64,000 nt of DNA from Archivesica marissinica (lineage: Eukaryota; Mollusca; Bivalvia; Venerida; Vesicomyidae), in assembly GCA_014843695.1 (NCBI GenBank), contig CM026400.1:35048435-35112434 (forward strand), in the 5' to 3' direction. Under the pieces are notes generated by a model. That model saw nothing but the letters and a program-made list of their open reading frames with translations, had not been told where the DNA came from and made no database searches. Each line of letters begins with the position of its first letter. The stretch's first letter is position 1. The position numbers were made by a program, and so were the translations under genes. Shown here piece by piece: positions 30,594-41,804 of this stretch.

Positions 30594-30826
30594 TTTTTTA
30601 ATACAAATATATTTTAGCTCGATTGCGAAACAAGTTATTTCAACTTATATAAATCACTCTCGAGACCTCATTCCTGATGGAATCCATCGCCACGAGGGAG
30701 AGAGAAGAGGCAATGTGGAATTTAAACGCCTTGCCTAAGGGCACAATCGTAACGGCTCCAGTGGGGCTCGAACTCTGGACCTTTCGCACCTGAAGCGAAC
30801 GCGCATCCACTGCGCTATCACGACTT
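30594..30826 (-). mobile_element. SINE family S2, full-length copy
   Basis: Tail TTTTAGCTCGATTGCGAAAC at the left, body CTCATTCCTGATGGAATCC, and a tRNA-like head at the right (minus strand: GATAGCGCAGTGGATGCGCG A box, GAGTTCGAGCCCC B box). Confidence 0.9.
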
Positions 30827-30827
30827 T

Positions 30828-31080
30828 GTTTGTTTGTATTGGGTTTATTGTCGCACCACCTACTAGGTCCTATGGTGACTCTTCAGTAATTACACGTAGT
30901 GTTGCAGGACGACCCCAAATGCCCCAGTATGTCATGCACGGACGGACACCGACCTTCCGTTAACCAGCTGGATAGCTTCCGCACTGGAAACAATTCGACA
31001 CCCTCGGTGGGATGCGAACCTACACCAACGAGGGGCAAGTAATTTGAAGTGAAAGATTCTGACCACTCGACAACTGGTGA
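30828..31080 (-). mobile_element. SINE family S6, best copy
   Basis: Begins TTGTTTGTATTGGGTTTATT, then TGTCGCACCACCTA, and ends in a tRNA-like head on the minus strand (GTCGAGTGGTCAGAATC A box, GGTTCGCATCCC B box). Confidence 0.85.
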
Positions 31081-31429
31081 ACCTTTGCTCAGATGGTATA
31101 TTCTTGACGTGATGATATGTGACTTAGGCTTCGTCTCTTTCTATTACTGCCCATCAATTAGTTTCTGATTATTATTGGGAGGTCAGTTTGTTGTTACAAA
31201 TAATAGACAACCCGCATTTCCTGGGAAAGTTCCAGTACTCAACTATATCCAACGTCTCTAAGCGACAGACAACTTTCTCACATGATAAGACTTTGTGCCA
31301 AAACCTGTTTTAATATACTACAGCGTCGTTACTTTTACCTTTGTAAATAATGCCCTTTTTGTGTTAATTACTATAATTATATCTATGATTTTTACAGACT
31401 ACACGAAGCAGCTGCTAATTAGGTCATTC

Positions 31430-31755
31430 TCGATCTGATCCTGGGTGATAACTGATTTTGTAAGATATTTCTTAATAGCGCACTAGTGCTTGTTTTTCGA
31501 TTCAGTGTTTTATACCATTTTGTTTTATTTCGTATTTAAATATAAATTAGCAACTGTTTCTTGGCTTTAGAATGTAAATACGCATTAACTAATAGTAGTG
31601 TGGGATTTTATAATGTGATATGTTTTGTTGCAATATGTCTCTTATAATTATATTCATAATGGTTATGTACTTTTAATATGATTGTTTACATTTGTGTTTG
31701 CATTACATGTATGTACATAGATGAGACTTTAATAAAGATTAAAACTAAACTAAAC
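31430..31755 (+). repeat. Dispersed repeat R4, copy 1
   Basis: Shares GATAACTGATTTT, a CTTAA..GCGC segment, GTCTCTTATAATTAT and TAATGGTTATGT-type blocks with 36690-37150 and 45290-45580. It ends TGAGACTTTAATAAAGATT, like a retroelement 3' end. No coding region. Confidence 0.7.
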
Positions 31756-31769
31756 ATATCACCATTTAA

Positions 31770-33168
31770 TTCAGGCGCGGCGCTAGGAATTTCTGGAGGG
31801 GGTTCGATACAAGTGCGACGGCCCGTAGGGCAGGAGCCTGCTAGGGGGGTCCGGGGGCATGCTCCCCCTGAAATGTTTAAATCCAGAAGCTCTGAAATGG
31901 CATTTCCTGCATTCTAGAGCTCAAAATGTATGGTAAAACAGATGGCAGGAACAAGCATCAGCAGCTTCACAGCTCTCTGTGAAAGTTTGTTAAATCGTGT
32001 ATCCATCTCACTGATGATGCAGTCAAGAAGTGGAATGGCAACTGTACGGCGATAATATTCTTCTGGCGTATCAGCGGACTGATTTTGACGATGGATCTGG
32101 CGTTTGGCAATGCGTGGCAAAGACGGATCAACGTTTAATTTCTCTGCGATGCGTTCGGCTTGTTTGTAGATCTTTTTGAAACCTTCATCAACGTTGTCAC
32201 GTGTCGCTTTCATATCAGACGCGGTTTCATCAATCAACTGGTAAGCTTTTACAATGTCTATCGTTCGACCCTGAAGGTAGACGGTAACGCCGTGAAAAGG
32301 GTGCAACAGGTAATACAGCGACACCAGACCAACAATAAATCCGAAATCCGTCACAGCTTTAGCGTGAGCAATTGCATCTTTCTTTGATTCCGAGTCCCAG
32401 CCTTCCGTAAACGCCTCATCAAAACCATCCATGTCCGGGTGAGTACCACTGATGATATCAAAGAACTCTATCAGGAATGGTAGGGCCAGGTAGAAATGCT
32501 CATAAGCGGTATCGCGCTCCGACCAACGAGTCTTGCACATGCCAATTATCACTTTTCTAGTGGTGGCATTGTGAACGTGACGTTTTTGGAGAGTAGTTGA
32601 AGAAGATAGCTACATCCTTCATGGTAGCAATCACATGCTAGCGGCAATGGAAAGATTAAGAATATGTCCATTGCAATGGGTATATGGAGCATTTGGTGCA
32701 TGCTGTGAAATGATTCCAGATACGCCTTTCTTCTCGCTAGACATGTTTGAGGCACCATCATAACACTGTCCCTGAAGCTGATGAATATCCAAACCAACAT
32801 TTTTATGGAACTCCAGGATGGCATTAGCGATAGCTTCGCCAGTAATTCTATGAATGTTGATGAACTCAACGAACTCCTTTCGTATCTGTTTCACTTCTAC
32901 AAAGCGAAAGCAAACTGATAGAATTTAATCATTGCTTGATATTACCTCATCCACCATTACAGTGTGAAAACCTGATTTCTTAATCTCTGTAATAATATCT
33001 GCTTCGATGATGGAGTGGCCAATCAAATGAATCATCTCATTTTGCGACTGGTGATGATGATATGAAGCATTCCTTGAGATGGGTTTCATCATATGATCGT
33101 ACACCATTAACTGAAAAAGGGGGTTCGTTCGCACCCCCCGAACCCCCCCCCCTGGCGCCGCCCCTAAA
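31770..33168 (-). pseudogene. hAT-type transposon remnant (DUF4371-like transposase)
   Basis: Minus-strand pieces read in order: SGFHTVMVDEVISSND (32925-33134), then QCYDGASNMSSEKKGVSGII and HCNGHILNLS (32631-32894), then CKTRWSERDTAYEHF to the C-terminal part (31914-32552). These are the core motifs of the hAT/DUF4371 transposases: an Asp after the VMVDE strand, the CYDGASNM Asp, and the TRW block. The pieces lie in shifted frames with stops between. The ends are imperfect inverted repeats (AGGCGCGGCGCTAGG at left, AGGGGCGGCGCCAGG from the right). The N-terminal zinc-finger region is missing, so this is an internally deleted dead copy. Confidence 0.85.
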
Positions 33169-33194
33169 TAAAATTATTACCTACCGTAATTATC

Positions 33195-33320
33195 TATTTA
33201 TAGGAGAAGGCCTATATGAGCTATAGCTTTCGGTTCTAATCCCGTTTCATACATGTATGTAAATTATGTGTAAGATGTTCATTTGTATATATTATATTAA
33301 TGTTTTAAATAAACTACATT
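33195..33320 (+). repeat. Dispersed repeat R6, second copy
   Basis: Plus-strand relative of 28937-29060 (AGCTATAGCTTTCGGTTCTA, TTTTAAATAAACTAC). Directly followed by a partial S1 SINE. Confidence 0.65.
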
Positions 33321-33460
33321 GTGTACGTAAAAGAACAAGAGGAATGGGTCCATGTCTGTATTATTGCACTATCCTTCAAAATCTAAACTGACTAATCTCT
33401 TCAGGAGGCGTCGCTCATACGGGCAACCGGTATTTACGATAAATAAACGCAAAACACAAG
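33321..33460 (+). mobile_element. SINE family S1, 5'-truncated
   Basis: Contains ACGTAAAAGAACAAGAGGAA, AATCTCTTCAGGAGGCGTCG and the tail GATAAATAAACGC. The tRNA-like head is absent. Confidence 0.85.
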
Positions 33461-34473
33461 TATACTTGGCGTACAATTTGACATTTGAGCAAAGTGTTAT
33501 CAATCCGTGTCGGTTGTTGTCAGGAGATCTGACTGTGATGTTAGAGCCCTAGTTACTATGTATATCACTGATACAGGGCTATCTGTTCTATGAACACAGA
33601 TTGGCAGTCCAGATACGTGTTCAATTAATATGATTTAATTGCACTGTGATCTTTGTGTGGTATCTAATTCACCCTCGTCCAAGGCTTGTAAAAGACAACC
33701 TAGCATAGTTTAACGTAATTGTGAACATAATTATGACTGAATGTCATTTCGGTCATCAAATTATAGAAATATGAATGCACTGTAGCTTCAATTATGTAGC
33801 AGAAATGTATAGTGTTACTAATTCCTTTAATCTGACCAGTTTCACAATTTGTTTTCCATTGAATGTGTTTCTTTCACATGAATTATAGAGATATATATTT
33901 GAGAACAACCTTAGAAATAGTGCAAAAGATACATAGCAATCGTGCTGCAACTTGAAGGTAAGTCGCTATTATGTTATTCGGAAAAGATACTTAATGATAT
34001 GGTTTACATTGAATAAATATTTACTATTCAAACATGAAAAGAACAAACCGAACGAATATGTATATGTGACTATTCCCATATCGCTAAGCATGTCAAGTTA
34101 GGCTTGAGGTTGATTACAATGTCCATATTGAAATTTGAATACTTGATTTAGAGATTTAAAGATGTTTTATGAGCAAAATAGATTATGCGTTTTGGCAAAA
34201 TGTTAAAAGATTAACTGAATATCGATTACAGTGTATTTATCTTTACGGTTATAATTATTTGTGAAACAAATACCAGGCGAACAATAGCCCCATTTATAGT
34301 AGGACAGATCCCATCGATTGTAAGACAGAGCCCATATGTTTAAGGTGGCATGTGTACGAGCTTGCGGAATATTGATGACATATCAAAATAGACAATGATT
34401 TTCTGTAACTATGCGGCGAGAATGTTTGCTGGTTAAACACAAATCAGAGTTTTACATTATTGATGTTACAACA
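33461..34473. other. No gene recognised
   Basis: About 1 kb of AT-rich DNA without a supported frame or shared repeat. Confidence 0.4.
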
Positions 34474-34688
34474 GTGTGGCGTCCGTGGTCCAGTGGTAGA
34501 GCGAATCGAAGGGTCACGGGTTCGATACTCGGTCAGTGCACGTATGCGGTGTCATTGAGCAAGACACCTCACACACATAATGCTTAGTATTGGTTAATCG
34601 CTTAGGTCAGCTAAGCATGTACATGGCAAGGACACATGTCATTGTCCCCGCAAAGGGTATGACATTAATGGAACGTCTAACCATCTAA
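34474..34688 (+). mobile_element. SINE family S4, copy 2
   Basis: tRNA-like head (GTGGTCCAGTGGTAGAGCGA A box, GGGTTCGATAC B box), GTGTCATTGAGCAAGACACC, and the 3' end GTCCCCGCAAAGGGTATGAC then ATTAATGGAA. The 3' end is strikingly like the end of the LINE at 26316-26350. Confidence 0.85.
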
Positions 34689-34696
34689 ATTCGCAG

Positions 34697-36005
34697 GGTT
34701 GTTGACGAATAAACCACCATGTATCGATGGAAAACTATCCAACTCAGTGCTCATGAATTTCAGTGTTCCACAGGGGTCTGTTTTAGGCCCGAAATTTTAC
34801 ACTATGTATACCAAGCCTGTAGGAGCCATTTGTAAACACCATGGACTGAACCATCACTTTTATGCTGACGATTCCCAGCTTTACCTTTCATTCAAACCAA
34901 CCGTTCAAGCTTCACAAGCAGAGACACTACTTCGAATGGAAAACTGTCTACAAGACATTGTTGTTTGGATGCATGCCAATATGTTAAAACTCAATACTGA
35001 TAAAACTGAAATGATTATGTTTTCTAGTCAGCGAAATTTTCAACACATTGAAAACATAAATGTGAAGGTAGGAGACTCAAATACAGAACCATCAACATGT
35101 GTGAGAAATCTAGGAGCTTTCCTAGACTCAAGAATGGATATGGACAAACATGTAAATTCCGTGACAAAATCATGTTATGCGCAGATCCGGCGGATTGGAC
35201 ACATTCGGCAGTATTTAACAACAGACGCCACGAAAACTCTCATAAACTCACTCGTTACATCCAGGCTCGACTACTGTAATTCACTGTTGTACGGCGTGCC
35301 AAAAAACACTTCCAATAAATTACAAACTGTTCAAAACACAGCAGCTCGCATCATAACCAGAACATCCCGTTTCAGTCATGTAACGCCCATTCTAAAAGAA
35401 CTTCATTGGCTACCAGTTCAAGAAAGAATAAAGTATAAAATACTGACTCACACATATAAAGCATTGAATGGAGAAGCACCGATTTATTTGAGAAACTTGC
35501 TTGAGGTTTATATACCAAGGAGAGACTTACGGTCTAAAAATGAAGCAGCTACTCTTGTGTTACCAAGAAGTCGGACTGTCACATACGGAGATAGAAGTTT
35601 CATGACTGCTGCCCCAAAACTTTGGAATTCTCTTCCATCAAATCTTAGAAGTGCAACAACATTGTGTTCTTTCAAGAAGGCTTTGAAGACACACCTTTTT
35701 AAATGTTCATATGGAACATAAATATCGAACAGTGTCTGTGCTCAATCAGGATTAAGACTGCAATTGAACACATTTTATTTAATTATTACCTATATTTTAA
35801 TTGTTATAATTTTAGATCCTAATATTTTATAGCATATTTAGATTCCATTGTAATTGTGTTTGCTAATTTTGTCTTGTTTTATCTCATTGTATGTGGAAGT
35901 TTTTATCAATATTTGTGATATTTTAGGCTGTAAAGCGCTTTTGAACGTTTTATATTTAGATGAAAAGAGCGCTATATAAGTGTGGTATATAATAATAATA
36001 ATAAT
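34697..36005 (+). pseudogene. 5'-truncated CR1/L2-like non-LTR retrotransposon
   Basis: A 340-codon frame (34699-35721) encodes the C-terminal half of a reverse transcriptase. The palm part has VPQGSVLGPKFY and the FYADDSQLY catalytic box. The thumb and C-terminal part follows (TSRLDYCNSLLYGVP, LHWLPVQERIKYKILTHTYK, APKLWNSLPSNLR, FKKALKTHLF). The N-terminal RT motifs and endonuclease are missing. The 3' UTR ends with AAGCGC..AGCGCTATATAAG and an ATA simple repeat, as in CR1/L2-type elements. The frame is intact over its length, so the copy may be young, but it cannot transpose alone. Confidence 0.9.
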
Positions 36006-36117
36006 TAGTTTTACTGTCTAAATAATTCCGTCATACAGTGTCATTTTAATGAAATCGTTCATGGTTGTTTTTGTTATTAATTAAGTTTAGTTAACGCCGC
36101 TACCGGTTGCCCATTTG

Positions 36118-36296
36118 AGCGACGGGCAGTTTACTTAACAATACCTTTCGTGGGCAGGCTCCAGCGGTTAACCAGTACTTGGTGCAACAACCTCTGTACG
36201 AAACTGCCAACTTTTCATATAGATACCACACGGTCTGATTGGGGCTCGAACCAGCGAGCATCAGTGATGATAGGTTACAGTTACATACAAGTCAGC
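36118..36296 (-). mobile_element. SINE family S7, copy 1
   Basis: Minus strand: CTGTAACCTATCATCACTGA, B box GGTTCGAGCCCC, then AACCGCTGGAGCCTG. Inverted relative of 37963-38128. Confidence 0.75.
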
Positions 36297-36330
36297 AACA
36301 TTTACAACTCGACAACGGAGGCGGTCAATT

Positions 36331-36520
36331 GTGTTTTACGTTTATTTATCGTCTCTTCCGTTTGCCCATATGAGCGACGCCTCCTGAACAGATTAGTAAT
36401 TTTAGTTTTGTGGAGGATAGTGCAATGATACAGACAGAGACCCATTCCAGAGTATCCTCTGGTTCTTTTACGTGCACGTCCCATCTGAAAGACTGATACT
36501 TTTATTAGGGTGGGTTTATC
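36331..36520 (-). mobile_element. SINE family S1, head-truncated
   Basis: CGTTTATTTATCGTC tail, CATATGAGCGACGCCTCCTG, GACAGAGACCCATTCC and GTCCCATCTGAAAGACTG. A short internal deletion removes the AAGCACCGACACGAGACC part, and the tRNA-like head is lost. Confidence 0.85.
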
Positions 36521-36689
36521 AGACGGAGGATCTAACATCAAAAGAACATTTATATGATACACACAACCAATTAGGCCTACAGCGGTTTAATGATACTCAT
36601 AATTGTTTAGTTTGTCTTATGTATTACAACTCAACAACTATGTTACCGCATTTGGAACTATTTTTTCAGGCATGGTCGTGTTAGTATAG

Positions 36690-37150
36690 ACTGTGATATT
36701 TTGATTATTTGTTATTGGATTTTTTTAAAACTTTATTTATTTTACAACGATTGCGAAGCAAGTTTTAACAACTTATATTAATCACTCTCGCTGGGGCGGA
36801 TGAACGCGTTAATTTGGTCATTAATGTGGGAGTAAACCGGAGTACCCAGAGAAAAGCCACCTGTCCAATCTCGCGACTACCGTACCATCGCACATACTTC
36901 CCGGTTCGAGGTTTGAACCCGGGTTGCATTGGTGAGAAGTGAGCGCGCTAATCGGACAGCATATAGTCTCTTATAATTATTATATAATGAATGGTGTTGT
37001 ACTTTGCCACGATGATTTATTGTGTATATTTTATGTAGTGTACAACGGTGACATCTCTGGTCAAATATTAGTAATAAATATATATACGTCTGTATTACAT
37101 TGTGTGCATTACTAGTTATACCAATAAAAATTAAATTTGCTATATTAATG
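36690..37150 (+). repeat. Dispersed repeat R4, copy 2, split by a SINE
   Basis: Left part AGACTGTGATATTTTGATTA (to about 36721) and right part GTCTCTTATAATTATT onward (from about 36965) are contiguous in the 45290-45580 copy. The S3 SINE at 36722-36961 interrupts them. Confidence 0.8.
36722..36961 (-). mobile_element. SINE family S3, inserted in R4
   Basis: Tail AACGATTGCGAAGCAAG, body CTCTCGCTGGGGCGGATGAA, and a head at the right with a B box (minus strand GGGTTCAAACC) and a GCGCGCTCAC segment. Part of the A box is deleted. Confidence 0.87.
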
Positions 37151-37962
37151 TAACATAATTAAATTGTAATATTTTAGTTAGAGTCCAATTATAATTTCAA
37201 ATTTGTTGACAAACCCCAAAAAGATAGAAATGTTCGGATAACATAGTTGTAAAATCACCCCCAAAAATGTGACCATAAAATACTGTGTAGTATTGGTACC
37301 ATTTTATTTCAAGAAATAATTTATGGCAAAAATAATTACAAGGCACAATATAATGTAACACAAATCCACTGGGAATTATAGAAAATAGAAGAAGAAAAAG
37401 GAAATACAATATATTTTAAAGTATAAAATAATGAAATTGTCAAATACATTTAGAAACAATACTTGAGAATATAACGCTTGCAATAAACAAACATACAAAA
37501 TGTACTTACCATTTTGAAGAATTATGTACAGCGCAGACTGTTCTACCAGACGTTATGATCTTGGTGGGAAGAGGCGGTGTGTCTTGTTGCTAACAATATA
37601 TCGCATTTTATACCCGCAGTCTGTTTGTTCGAGTACACGTCCTTTGTTTGAATACACTTCACGCAAAAGGTATTAATACTGTATTGATTTTTATCATAAT
37701 CGATTGCAACATTTATATCTAGTTGCGTTGTGTTTTTGTGGCTTTCCGAGGGCATGGATGTAAGATGTCCTCACGTAAAAGGATTTACACATAGTTATCA
37801 GTATGTGATTTACTGCCCATCCTGTATTAGCGGTCACCTCTATTAAGCAGCCCACCTGCATTAAACAGTCATAACAACATTATCAATATGGCAATTTCTT
37901 CAACAATTAACGTATATTGAGAAACCGGTGTTCACCACTACATTGGCTGGCTGCTTGTAGAC
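37151..37962. other. No gene recognised
   Basis: AT-rich. The two 70-codon minus frames (37197-37409 and 37543-37755) have no domain. Confidence 0.4.
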
Positions 37963-38128
37963 AACTGTAACCTATCATCACTGATGGTAATGGGTTTGAG
38001 GCCCGCTCAGATCGTGTCTCTTTATATAAAAATAATGTTGGCAGTTAATTACGCAGGTTGATAAACCAAGTACTGGCTAACCGCTGGAGCCTGTGCAGGA
38101 GATGTGTTGTTAAGTAAACTTCCCATAG
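37963..38128 (+). mobile_element. SINE family S7, copy 2
   Basis: AACTGTAACCTATCATCACT, GGGTTTGAGGCCCGC (degraded B box) and AACCGCTGGAGCCTG. Inverted relative of 36118-36296. Confidence 0.75.
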
Positions 38129-38132
38129 CTTT

Positions 38133-38328
38133 TTTTTTTATTGTGCAAATTTATTTTAGCTCGATTGCGAAACAAGTTATTTCAACTTATATAAATCACT
38201 CTCGAGACCTCATTCCTGATGGAATCCATCGCCACGAGGGAGAGAGAAGAGGCAACGTGGAATTTAAATGCTCCGGACCGTTCGCACCTGAAACGAATGC
38301 GCATCCACTGCGCTATCACGACTTCCAC
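38133..38328 (-). mobile_element. SINE family S2
   Basis: Tail ATTTTAGCTCGATTGCGAAA, body CTCATTCCTGATGGAATCC, head TGCGCATCCACTGCGCTATC at the right. About 40 bp around the B box (GTAACGGCTCC...) is deleted. Confidence 0.87.
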
Positions 38329-38451
38329 CCGTAGCTCAGATGGGCAATCGGTAGCGAAGCTAAATAAACGTTACAAAATGCTAATTATCTGAAAGCAGAT
38401 CTGATATTCAAGCTGTGTGATCGGATGACAGGGGAGGGGAGCTTTTGTATA

Positions 38452-38531
38452 CAATTTATTTATTTTACAACGATTGCGAAACAAGCTATTAACAACTTAT
38501 ATTAATCACTCTCGTTGGCACGGATGAAACT
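38452..38531 (-). mobile_element. SINE family S3, tail-only copy
   Basis: AACGATTGCGAAACAAGCTA and CTCTCGTTGGCACGGATGAA. It stops before the rest of the body. Confidence 0.8.
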
Positions 38532-38564
38532 ATTGCACACATGTTGGCTGTGCTCTGCATTGTG

Positions 38565-38750
38565 CGTCCAGTTCGGCTGTATTACAAATACTAAGACCAG
38601 TTCGGCTGTATTACAAATACTAAGACCAGTTCGGCTGTATTACAAATACTAAGACCAGTTCGGCTGTATTACAAATACTAAGACCAGTTCGGCTGTATTA
38701 CAAATACTAAGACCAGTTCGGCTGTATTACAAATACTAAGACCAGTTCGG
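38565..38750. repeat. 29-bp tandem repeat running into the assembly gap
   Basis: At least six identical units of CAGTTCGGCTGTATTACAAA plus TACTAAGAC end at the first N. The gap probably hides more units. Confidence 0.95.
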
Positions 38751-39750
38751 NNNNNNNNNNNNNNNNNNNNNNNNNNNNNNNNNNNNNNNNNNNNNNNNNN
38801 NNNNNNNNNNNNNNNNNNNNNNNNNNNNNNNNNNNNNNNNNNNNNNNNNNNNNNNNNNNNNNNNNNNNNNNNNNNNNNNNNNNNNNNNNNNNNNNNNNNN
38901 NNNNNNNNNNNNNNNNNNNNNNNNNNNNNNNNNNNNNNNNNNNNNNNNNNNNNNNNNNNNNNNNNNNNNNNNNNNNNNNNNNNNNNNNNNNNNNNNNNNN
39001 NNNNNNNNNNNNNNNNNNNNNNNNNNNNNNNNNNNNNNNNNNNNNNNNNNNNNNNNNNNNNNNNNNNNNNNNNNNNNNNNNNNNNNNNNNNNNNNNNNNN
39101 NNNNNNNNNNNNNNNNNNNNNNNNNNNNNNNNNNNNNNNNNNNNNNNNNNNNNNNNNNNNNNNNNNNNNNNNNNNNNNNNNNNNNNNNNNNNNNNNNNNN
39201 NNNNNNNNNNNNNNNNNNNNNNNNNNNNNNNNNNNNNNNNNNNNNNNNNNNNNNNNNNNNNNNNNNNNNNNNNNNNNNNNNNNNNNNNNNNNNNNNNNNN
39301 NNNNNNNNNNNNNNNNNNNNNNNNNNNNNNNNNNNNNNNNNNNNNNNNNNNNNNNNNNNNNNNNNNNNNNNNNNNNNNNNNNNNNNNNNNNNNNNNNNNN
39401 NNNNNNNNNNNNNNNNNNNNNNNNNNNNNNNNNNNNNNNNNNNNNNNNNNNNNNNNNNNNNNNNNNNNNNNNNNNNNNNNNNNNNNNNNNNNNNNNNNNN
39501 NNNNNNNNNNNNNNNNNNNNNNNNNNNNNNNNNNNNNNNNNNNNNNNNNNNNNNNNNNNNNNNNNNNNNNNNNNNNNNNNNNNNNNNNNNNNNNNNNNNN
39601 NNNNNNNNNNNNNNNNNNNNNNNNNNNNNNNNNNNNNNNNNNNNNNNNNNNNNNNNNNNNNNNNNNNNNNNNNNNNNNNNNNNNNNNNNNNNNNNNNNNN
39701 NNNNNNNNNNNNNNNNNNNNNNNNNNNNNNNNNNNNNNNNNNNNNNNNNN
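38751..39750. other. Assembly gap of exactly 1000 N
   Basis: A round-number placeholder, so the true distance between the flanks is unknown. Confidence 0.99.
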
Positions 39751-40989
39751 CGTTTCCGAGAGATTATTTTGAACAGAATGGCAAATGACAGTGTTTCACT
39801 TATAGTGAGAAATGACTTCGATATTGTTTCATTTGGTCAAAGAATGTTTCAGAAGCATGCGAAAAACACTCATCAATACCAGTACATTCGTCAAAAAATG
39901 AGAGAACTTGCCCGTTTTCTTGAATTTATTAGAGCCATTGACAGCACAGTTGTAAGGCTGAGAGACTGCATTGATAGTTTGAAGTTTGAAGTCTGTTTAA
40001 AGGCAGTAAGGGGACTGTGTGGATATAATGAAGACGATATGATATATAGCACTCCTTCATTAGCTAATAAACTTGGCCATTCATTACACAAATTAGCACG
40101 TCAGGTGAAAATTGAGGCATCAAAAAATGGTGACAAAGACCTGAAAGAAAAAGCCATGAATTTTATAGAAGTGTACAAAGAAGATTGGGAAACTGAAGTG
40201 AGTCATGCAGCAATGCAGACATTAGCGATCCAGAAATACAATAAAGCAACTAGAATTCCTCTTGCAGAGGATTTGAAAGTACTTACAGTTCACTTGAAAA
40301 GCCAAGCAGTGATACTTACTGAGATATTTGAATCATCGAAAGCCACTGACATAGAATGGCGAGAAATGTGCGAAATTACACTTGCACAACTTGTTCTTTT
40401 TAATAAGAAAAGAGCAGGTGAGGCAGAAAGATTAGAGGTCCAGCAATATCTTGATGGCATCCAACATGGCAAAAACATGCAGGAAGAGTTTCTTCTGTCG
40501 CTGTCTCCATTGGAGAAAAAATTGTGTGAAGTTATAGACAGAGTGGAAATAAGAGGAACGCGAGGAAGACGAGTTGCCATTTTGCTCCCTCAAAATTTAA
40601 GGAGGCAGCTTGACATTCTAATGAAAAACCGATCAGTTGGTGGTATAGACACAGACAATAAATACGTATTTGCACGACCAGGAGATGCTGAATTCCCACT
40701 GAGGGCTACAGATGTACTAAGGAAGTTTGCCAGTGAATGTGGAGCTAAGCAACCAGAGCTGCTGACATCAACATCATTTAGAAAGCATGTAGCAGTAATT
40801 TCACAAATGCTCAACCTCAAGGAAAATGAGTTAGATGTACTCGCTGGGTTCCTTGGCCACGATATTCGTATTCATAGGGAGTTCTACCACAAGACACAAT
40901 GCAGGTTAGTGTCTTGAATGTATTTAGTTTTATAAACAACACTGAAGGGAATCATCAATACAATACCGCATTACCAGTCTGTAGCTACC

Positions 40990-41230
40990 GGACGCAATGG
41001 CTCAGTGGTGGTGCGTCAACCAATGGATTTGGAAGTTCCTGGCTGAAATGCCCAGCCAGGTGAAACCAGACTTGTAAAATTGTTGCTAGCTGCTCTTTTG
41101 CTTGCCGCGCAGCATGGGGAAGTTGAGCTAGGACTGGTTGCAATGTGTCAGTATAATATGACTGATGGTAGTAGTATCGCGGCAATGTGTCTGGGGCGTG
41201 ATGCTGCAATGAGGCAGCACTATAAAAGGG
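40990..41230 (+). mobile_element. SINE family S5, copy 1
   Basis: CGCAATGGCTCAGTGGTGG (A-box-like), a degraded B-box region, GCCCAGCCAGGTGAAACC, then AGCTAGGACTGGTTGCAATG and CTGATGGTAGTAGTATCG. Lies in intron a/b of the recombinase-like gene. The second copy is at 43985-44237. Confidence 0.75.
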
Positions 41231-41650
41231 CACCATCACAATAATGATCTTTAGAATAGAGTTTGAAAGTGACATTAAGTCCGAAATCAAACAGAAACAA
41301 ACAGTCTTTAGCTTAATACAACTGGATGGAATTTGCAAATATTTATTTTAAACACTACCTTGCAAATAGACTGACAAGAGTACTTAACCGATTGTTGTCT
41401 AATGCACTTTTCCAATATGCTTGTTTGGAAGGGTCTATTTCTAAATAAAGTGGGTTAAATCAAAACCAGGTTTATTTAGCTCTGTAACTGGTATTGCCAA
41501 TAATACCCGTTTAGGGGTTTCCGGACTACAATGGGTTAATAAAGTGACTATGATTTTGTTCTTAATGTACTAACCCCTAAATATTTGCGCAAAGATGGAA
41601 GTTAGACTGTAAATTTAATCCTAAATCAAATCTGCTACTACACTTTTTAG
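41231..41650 (+). other. Rest of intron a/b
   Basis: AT-rich, nothing recognised. It ends in the acceptor CACTTTTTAG. Confidence 0.5.
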
Positions 41651-41804
41651 GTTGCAAAAGTGAGCAAGTTGTTGATGGAGTTGGAAAGAGGAAATATCCA
41701 TCTCTACCAGGGAAAGAGTCTGGACGAAATTAATTTTGATCTTGATGGTAAATATTTATATAATAATGATCTAGTATAGTTTGTTATCCCTCACTGCGTA
41801 ATGG

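Noticed and set aside
31511..31612. Candidate exon 1 and TATA box for alpha-tubulin gene B
   Set aside because: ATG|GTATAA with TATAAAA about 90 bp upstream mimics gene A, but the stretch belongs to dispersed repeat R4, so the match may be chance. Not annotated as a feature.
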